45,204 bases of DNA from RPQJ01 sp041910015. Its GTDB lineage: Bacteria; Pseudomonadota; Gammaproteobacteria; Steroidobacterales; Steroidobacteraceae. The number at the start of each line of letters is the position of its first letter. The stretch's first letter is position 1. The DNA lies in NCBI GenBank assembly GCA_041910015.1, contig JAYRRR010000009.1, positions 1 through 45,204 of the forward strand, given 5' to 3'. The notes below the pieces were generated by a model. The model worked only from the letters and a program-made list of their open reading frames with translations. It had not been told where the DNA came from and made no database searches. Positions 41,143 through 45,204 of the stretch are shown one piece after another. The translations under genes and the position numbers were made by a program.

Positions 41143-42492
41143 CTACAACGTGCCGCCGAGGCGGCGCAGCGCGTCCGGCTGGAATTCCGTGATCCGCGCT
41201 TTCGCGTCGAACTGGATCGGCTCGCGGACTTCGTTGTCCAGGCCGCCGACCAGGTAACCGCCGCTGTTCAGGTCGTGATAGATGCCGAAGCGATAGAACG
41301 GCACTTTCGCGTCGTAGGCCTGCGCGAGCGCATGCAGCGACGCGCGCCACAGCCCGCCACGGGTGTCGTAGGCGTCTTCGGCGAGCACCGACCAGCTGTC
41401 CTCGTCGAGGTACAGCGTGCGCCTGCCGTAGATGTGGCGCTGGCCGGGCTTCAGCGTGCCCTCGACGATCCAGACGCGGTGCAGTTCGTAGCGCACGTAC
41501 TCGGGGTTGATGCTGTTCGGCCGGATGATGTCCTTGTACTTGAGCGTCTTGTCGGAAAGGCGGTACGCGTTGTAAGGCACGTACACCTCGCGTTTGCCGA
41601 GGAGCTTCCAGTCGTAGCGGTCGGGCGCACCGTTGTAGCCGTCGACCTGATCGGTCGTCAGCATGCCTTCCGAACCGTCGTTGATGCCGTCGTAGGCGAG
41701 GTCGGGCGCCCGGCGCACGCGTCGCGCTCCGGCGTTGTAGATCCACGCCGAGCGCTGCTCGGTCACCTGGTCGACGGGCTCGTGCACGAGGAAGATCGTG
41801 CCGCGCAGCGTCGCGGGTTCCGTGAAGTAGCCGAGCGCGTAGAACAGCCGGTTCGGCTCGGCGCCCTCGACGTTCTGCGCGTAGATGCGTTGTGCCCTGA
41901 AACCGATCTTGTAGTAGTCGCCGTTGCTGCGCACGGGGAACGAATGCCCCGTGCGCGCGATGCCGCCGCCGAGGTAGCGCACGAGGTGGTTCCAGATCGC
42001 CTCGAGACCGTTCCCCGGGATCGGGAACGGCGTCGTCGTTCCGCCGACGTTGCCGAGGCCGAAGCCCTGCAGCGTCACTTTGCCTGCCTGTGCGGCGACC
42101 CGGTCGGTGACGGCCTTCGGGTATCCGACCGTGCGCCGTGTCGGGTAGACGTTCATGCGGAAGTTCTGCGGGTACTTCTTCAGCAGCGCGGCCTGGCCCC
42201 GCGTGAGCTTCGCCTCGTACTGCGCCACGTTCGTCGCGTCGATCGTGAACAGCGGCTTGTCGCCCGCGAAGGGATCGACGTAACCCTGCTGCGGCGTCCA
42301 GCCGGCCGGTGGTTGCGTCAGGCCGCCGTCCCAGGCGGGGATGGTGCCGTCGGCGTTCCCGGCGCGCTCGGCGCCGACCGGCGTCAGATCCCTGTCGAGC
42401 CGCGCGTAGTCTGCCTGCGCGAGGCACGGCGCCGGCGCGGCGCAAGCAAGCGACAGGCAGCAGAAGAGGCCGATGAACGTCTTGCGCAGCAT
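41143..42492 (-). CDS. DUF1329 family secreted protein (LolA/LolB-like fold)
   Basis: CGGAG precedes the ATG ending at 42492. The 449-residue product has a signal peptide ending near CLAQA. The DUF1329 pattern follows: YARLDRDLTPVGAERAGNADGTIPAWDGGL at the N-terminus, FTIDATNVAQYEAKLTRGQAALLKKYP, RRVRRAPDLAYD and HRVWIVEGTLKPGQRHIYGRRTLYLDEDSW. Members are periplasmic or outer-membrane and often go with lipid, steroid or aromatic export or uptake genes. It is on the opposite strand to the catabolic genes and upstream of no partner here. It may serve the same hydrophobic substrates, but this is inference. Confidence 0.9.
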   Translation of the reverse strand: MLRKTFIGLFCCLSLACAAPAPCLAQADYARLDRDLTPVGAERAGNADGTIPAWDGGLTQPPAGWTPQQGYVDPFAGDKPLFTIDATNVAQYEAKLTRGQAALLKKYPQNFRMNVYPTRRTVGYPKAVTDRVAAQAGKVTLQGFGLGNVGGTTTPFPIPGNGLEAIWNHLVRYLGGGIARTGHSFPVRSNGDYYKIGFRAQRIYAQNVEGAEPNRLFYALGYFTEPATLRGTIFLVHEPVDQVTEQRSAWIYNAGARRVRRAPDLAYDGINDGSEGMLTTDQVDGYNGAPDRYDWKLLGKREVYVPYNAYRLSDKTLKYKDIIRPNSINPEYVRYELHRVWIVEGTLKPGQRHIYGRRTLYLDEDSWSVLAEDAYDTRGGLWRASLHALAQAYDAKVPFYRFGIYHDLNSGGYLVGGLDNEVREPIQFDAKARITEFQPDALRRLGGTL

Positions 42493-42562
42493 CCCCGACT
42501 CCGGAGACCGTGGGTCCCGCGATGCTATCGCGTCTGCCGCCGCGTTGCAGACGTTGCGCGAA

Positions 42563-42605
42563 CCGATACCGGGTACCGTCAATCGGTCAATCGGTACCGG
42601 GTACC
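42563..42605. repeat. Short tandem and palindromic repeats at the 3' end of argH
   Basis: CCGATACCGGGTACC (42563-42577) and TCGGTACCGGGTACC (42591-42605) match at 13 of 15 positions. Between them GTCAATCG is repeated twice in tandem (42578-42593). The pattern looks like a small duplication that fixed the last codons of argH (GTRYRLTD) and its stop. It could act as a weak hairpin, but no T-run follows on the minus strand. Confidence 0.5.
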
Positions 42606-43769
42606 AATCAGCCGGTAGGCCTCGCGGAAGGGGATGCCTTCCTGCGCGACCAGGGCGTTTGCTTCCGCGGCGGCGTGGATGCCCGGGTCGAGCCGGATGC
42701 GCTCCGGCCTGAAGCGCACCTGCGGCAGTGCCGCGGCCATGACGTCGAGCGACTCGAGGCAGACGTCGATCGAGCGGAACAGTGGCGCCTTGATGAGCTG
42801 CAGATCCCGCTGGTAGCCGGACGGCAGCTTCGCGGTGATGCCGAGCACCTCGACGAGGCAGGCCTGCGCGGTGGCCGTGCGGCCACGGACCAGTTCGAAC
42901 ACGTCCGGGTTGCGCTTCTGCGGCATGATCGACGATCCCGTCGTGAATGCGTCGGGCAACTGCACGAAGCCGAACTCGCGCGTGTAGAAGAGCAGCAGGT
43001 CCGAGGCCAGGCGGCCGAGGTCCTGCATCAGCAGCGTGACGTGGAACAGGATCTCCGCCTCGCCCTTGCCGCGCGAGAGCTGCACCGCCGTGACCGGCTC
43101 GTGGTTCTCCGGCAGGTCGAGTCTCGTGCGCGTGCCGTCGCGATCCACCGGCAGGTTCGGCGTGCCGTATCCCGCGGCCGACCCGAGCGGATTCTTGCCG
43201 ATGCGGCGGTGCGCGTGACGCAGTGCGACGATGTCGTCGCGCAGCTCGGCCGCGAAGCCGCCGGCCCACAGCGCCACCGAGCTCGGCATCGCCTGCTGCA
43301 TGTGCGTGTAGCCCGGCAGCTCGATCGAGCCCTGCTCGCCGGCGACCCCGTCGAGCGCCTCGACGACGCCGCGTGCGTTGTCGGCGATCGCCTCGATCGC
43401 ATCGCGCAGGTAGAGCCGCAGCGCGGCGAGCACCTGGTCGTTGCGCGACCGGCCGGCGTGCAGCCTGGCGCCCGCCGTCCCGATTTTCTGCGTCAGCAGC
43501 GTCTCGAGCGCGGTCTGGCCGTCCTCGAGGTCCAGCGTCACGCGCCACTCGCCGCGTGCGTGCGCCTGTGCGATCTCGTCGAGACCCGTGCGGATCGCCT
43601 CCAGCTCGGCGGCCGAACGCAGGCCGCAGTCGTGCAGCATCTCGGCGTGCGCGATCGACGCGCGCACGTCGTAGGCGACGAGCCGGTCGTCGAGCGCGTG
43701 GTCCTCGCCGGCGGTGAAGCGCAGCACCCGCTCGTCGAGCGGCGCGCCCTTGTCCCAGAGACGACTCAT
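42579..43769 (-). CDS. argH: Argininosuccinate lyase
   Basis: The 396-residue enzyme splits argininosuccinate to arginine and fumarate, the last step of arginine synthesis. It starts MSRLWDKGAPLDERV and has HAGRSRNDQV, LPGYTHMQQAMPSSVALWAGGFA and the fumarase-family signature GSSIMPQKRNPD (Ser near 277). It is shorter than the roughly 460 residues of E. coli ArgH, with the C-terminal domain trimmed. The main active-site blocks are all present. It lies downstream of argB on the same strand, 34 bases away. Confidence 0.94.
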   Translation of the reverse strand: MSRLWDKGAPLDERVLRFTAGEDHALDDRLVAYDVRASIAHAEMLHDCGLRSAAELEAIRTGLDEIAQAHARGEWRVTLDLEDGQTALETLLTQKIGTAGARLHAGRSRNDQVLAALRLYLRDAIEAIADNARGVVEALDGVAGEQGSIELPGYTHMQQAMPSSVALWAGGFAAELRDDIVALRHAHRRIGKNPLGSAAGYGTPNLPVDRDGTRTRLDLPENHEPVTAVQLSRGKGEAEILFHVTLLMQDLGRLASDLLLFYTREFGFVQLPDAFTTGSSIMPQKRNPDVFELVRGRTATAQACLVEVLGITAKLPSGYQRDLQLIKAPLFRSIDVCLESLDVMAAALPQVRFRPERIRLDPGIHAAAEANALVAQEGIPFREAYRLIGTRYRLTD

Positions 43770-43803
43770 GCGTTGGTGCTCCGTCCTGGCGCCCCGTGGG
43801 TGG

Positions 43804-44730
43804 TCACTGGCCCTGTTCCGCCGCCGTCAGCGCCTTCGTGTCGGCGACGACCAGCGTGCCCTTGCCTTCGTTGGTGAAGATCTCGGCCAGCAGCGCGTCC
43901 GTCTCCGCGTAGGAGATGACGTGGACGCGACGCACGCCGCCGCGGATCGCCGCCTCGATCGCGCTCGATTTCGGCAGCATGCCGTCGCTGATCGCGCCTT
44001 CCTCGCGCAGGCGACGCAGGCCCGCCACGTCGGTATAGGAGATCAGCGACTGCGGATCGTCGAGCCGCTCGAGGATGCCCGGTGCGCCGGTGCAGAGGAT
44101 GAGCTTCTCGGCGACGAGTGCGCCGCCGATGGCGGCGGCCACCGTGTCGGCGTTGATGTTGAGCAGCTGGCCGCCCGCGTCGCACGACAGCGGGCTCACG
44201 ACGGGCAGGAACCCGGCGTCGAGCAGGCGCGTGAGAACCGTGCCGTCGACGGCGTCGATGTCGCCGACGCAGCCGTAATCGACGACCTCGCCGTTTGCGA
44301 GCGTCACGGGCGGGCGGCGGTGCGCCTGCACGAGCGCACCGTCGACGCCGCTCAGGCCGAGCGCGGCGATGCCGAAGCCGCGGCAGAGCGCGAGCAGCCG
44401 CGTGTTGATGAGGCCGTTGAGCACCATGCTCGTGGCGTCGATGGCCGAGGCGTCGGTCACGCGGCGGCCCTGCACCATGCGCGTCTCGACACCGAGCTTC
44501 GCGGTCACCTCGTCGAGCTGAGGTCCGCCGCCGTGCACGAGCACGACGCGGATGCCCAGGTGGTGCAGGATCGCGACCTGCTCGACGAACGCGCGCATCG
44601 TCGCCGCGTCGCGGAAGGCGCCACCGCCGGTCTTGATGACGAAGACCTTGCCCTTGTACATGTGGATGTAGGGCGCCGCTCCCCGCAGCGCGCGCACGGT
44701 CACCGCCTGTTCACCCTTGTGTCCGATCAT
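43804..44730 (-). CDS. argB: Acetylglutamate kinase
   Basis: This 308-residue member of the amino-acid kinase family has FVIKTGGGAF (Lys33), VVLVHGGGPQ, NINADTVAAAI, LILCTGAPGI and the SDGMLPK motif, with the C-terminus TNEGKGTLVV. It phosphorylates N-acetylglutamate. ATG 44730 has AGGG at good spacing. A GTG at 44739 shares bases with the stop of the upstream gene and could also serve. There is no fused acetyltransferase half, unlike the Xanthomonas enzyme. The gene follows the carbamoyltransferase gene closely. Confidence 0.92.
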   Translation of the reverse strand: MIGHKGEQAVTVRALRGAAPYIHMYKGKVFVIKTGGGAFRDAATMRAFVEQVAILHHLGIRVVLVHGGGPQLDEVTAKLGVETRMVQGRRVTDASAIDATSMVLNGLINTRLLALCRGFGIAALGLSGVDGALVQAHRRPPVTLANGEVVDYGCVGDIDAVDGTVLTRLLDAGFLPVVSPLSCDAGGQLLNINADTVAAAIGGALVAEKLILCTGAPGILERLDDPQSLISYTDVAGLRRLREEGAISDGMLPKSSAIEAAIRGGVRRVHVISYAETDALLAEIFTNEGKGTLVVADTKALTAAEQGQ

Positions 44731-44735
44731 CCCGT

Positions 44736-45204
44736 TCACCCTCTGAGCAATCGATGGAGCACGGCCATCTGCACGACCATGCGGTTGGCGGCTTCCTGCA
44801 CGACGCGCGAGCGCGGACCGTCCAGGACTTCGTCGGCGACCGCGACGTTGCGGCGCACCGGGAGGCAATGCATCAGGTGGCAGTCGGCGCGTGCCCGCGC
44901 GAACCAGCTCTCGCGCACGCACCAGTCGCGGAACGGCTGGCGGGCGGCGGTTTCCGCCGTCGCGTCGCCGTAGTGCCGCGGCGAACCCCACTCCTTGGCG
45001 TACACCACGTGCGCGCCGTCGAGCGCGGCGTCGCGGTCGGCCGTCTCCGTGACCTGGCCGCCGGAGGCCGCCGCCGCATCCCGTGCCTTGCGCATGATCG
45101 CGTCAGGCAGTGCGTAGCCGTCCGGCCGCAGCACGACGACCTCCATGCCGCGCTGCGCGGCCATGTGGACCGCGGCGCCCGGCACGGCGAGCGGCAGGGC
45201 GCGC
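44736..45204 (-). CDS. N-acetylornithine (or succinylornithine) carbamoyltransferase, C-terminal part
   Basis: The reading frame is open to the window edge, and the stop is at 44736. The visible 155 or so residues hold the ornithine-binding end of a transcarbamylase. The key motif reads HCLPVRRN, as in N-acetyl- and N-succinylornithine carbamoyltransferases, rather than the HCLPAFHD of ordinary ornithine enzymes. YAKEWGSPRHYGD is also typical of the acetylornithine type. The gene would carbamoylate acetylornithine before deacetylation. The N-terminal carbamoyl-phosphate site lies outside the window. argB and argH follow. Confidence 0.85.
   Translation of the reverse strand, partial: RALPLAVPGAAVHMAAQRGMEVVVLRPDGYALPDAIMRKARDAAAASGGQVTETADRDAALDGAHVVYAKEWGSPRHYGDATAETAARQPFRDWCVRESWFARARADCHLMHCLPVRRNVAVADEVLDGPRSRVVQEAANRMVVQMAVLHRLLRG

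Overview
The window looks like part of a chromosome from a high-GC gammaproteobacterium, probably near the Xanthomonadales/Nevskiales/Steroidobacter side of the class. Three things point that way: the gene order polA, engB, cytochrome c4, dsbA, which is familiar from Pseudomonas; lptM beside polA; and a carbamoyltransferase of the N-acetylornithine type, best known from Xanthomonas. No phage, integrase, transposase or CRISPR array is visible.

Layout. 1-45 is the 3' end of a tRNA-Arg(CCG). 285-3408 (minus) is a DUF1800/DUF1501 secreted pair. 3569-4816 is an MFS transporter. 4880-8344 (minus) holds cytochrome c4, dsbA, corA, an NYN/OST-HTH RNA-binding protein and a short broken SDR remnant. engB (plus) converges with a minus-strand block of thioesterase, lptM, polA and two outer-membrane barrels. 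Between the barrels and engB lies a strong small-RNA candidate (9107-9227) at the position where Spot 42 and ErsA sit in other gammaproteobacteria. 14323-18476 (plus) carries an acyl-CoA dehydrogenase, ubiC, a fumarylacetoacetase-family hydrolase, a zeta-class GST isomerase and a stand-alone Lrp ligand-binding domain, with copies of a GGGGTCTGACCCC repeat between genes. 18660-25055 is a complete RND efflux operon ending in its TetR regulator.

25707-40889 is a catabolic locus, by eye less GC-rich than its flanks from about 27163 on. It contains separate genes for the two halves of mammalian ACAD10/11: an acyl-CoA dehydrogenase and an APH-fold acyl-CoA kinase. It also has two SDRs, an SCPx-type thiolase, two hotdog (MaoC-type) hydratase proteins, a second acyl-CoA dehydrogenase, an AraC regulator, a TonB receptor, an unrecognised secreted protein and an acyl-CoA ligase. 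Together they suggest uptake of a hydrophobic substrate, CoA activation, removal of a 4-hydroxyl through phosphorylation, then beta-oxidation. An almost identical palindromic site precedes both the second SDR unit and the TonB receptor gene and may tie the locus into one regulon.

41143-45204 (minus) holds a DUF1329 secreted protein and arginine genes argH, argB and an N-acetylornithine-type carbamoyltransferase that runs off the window.
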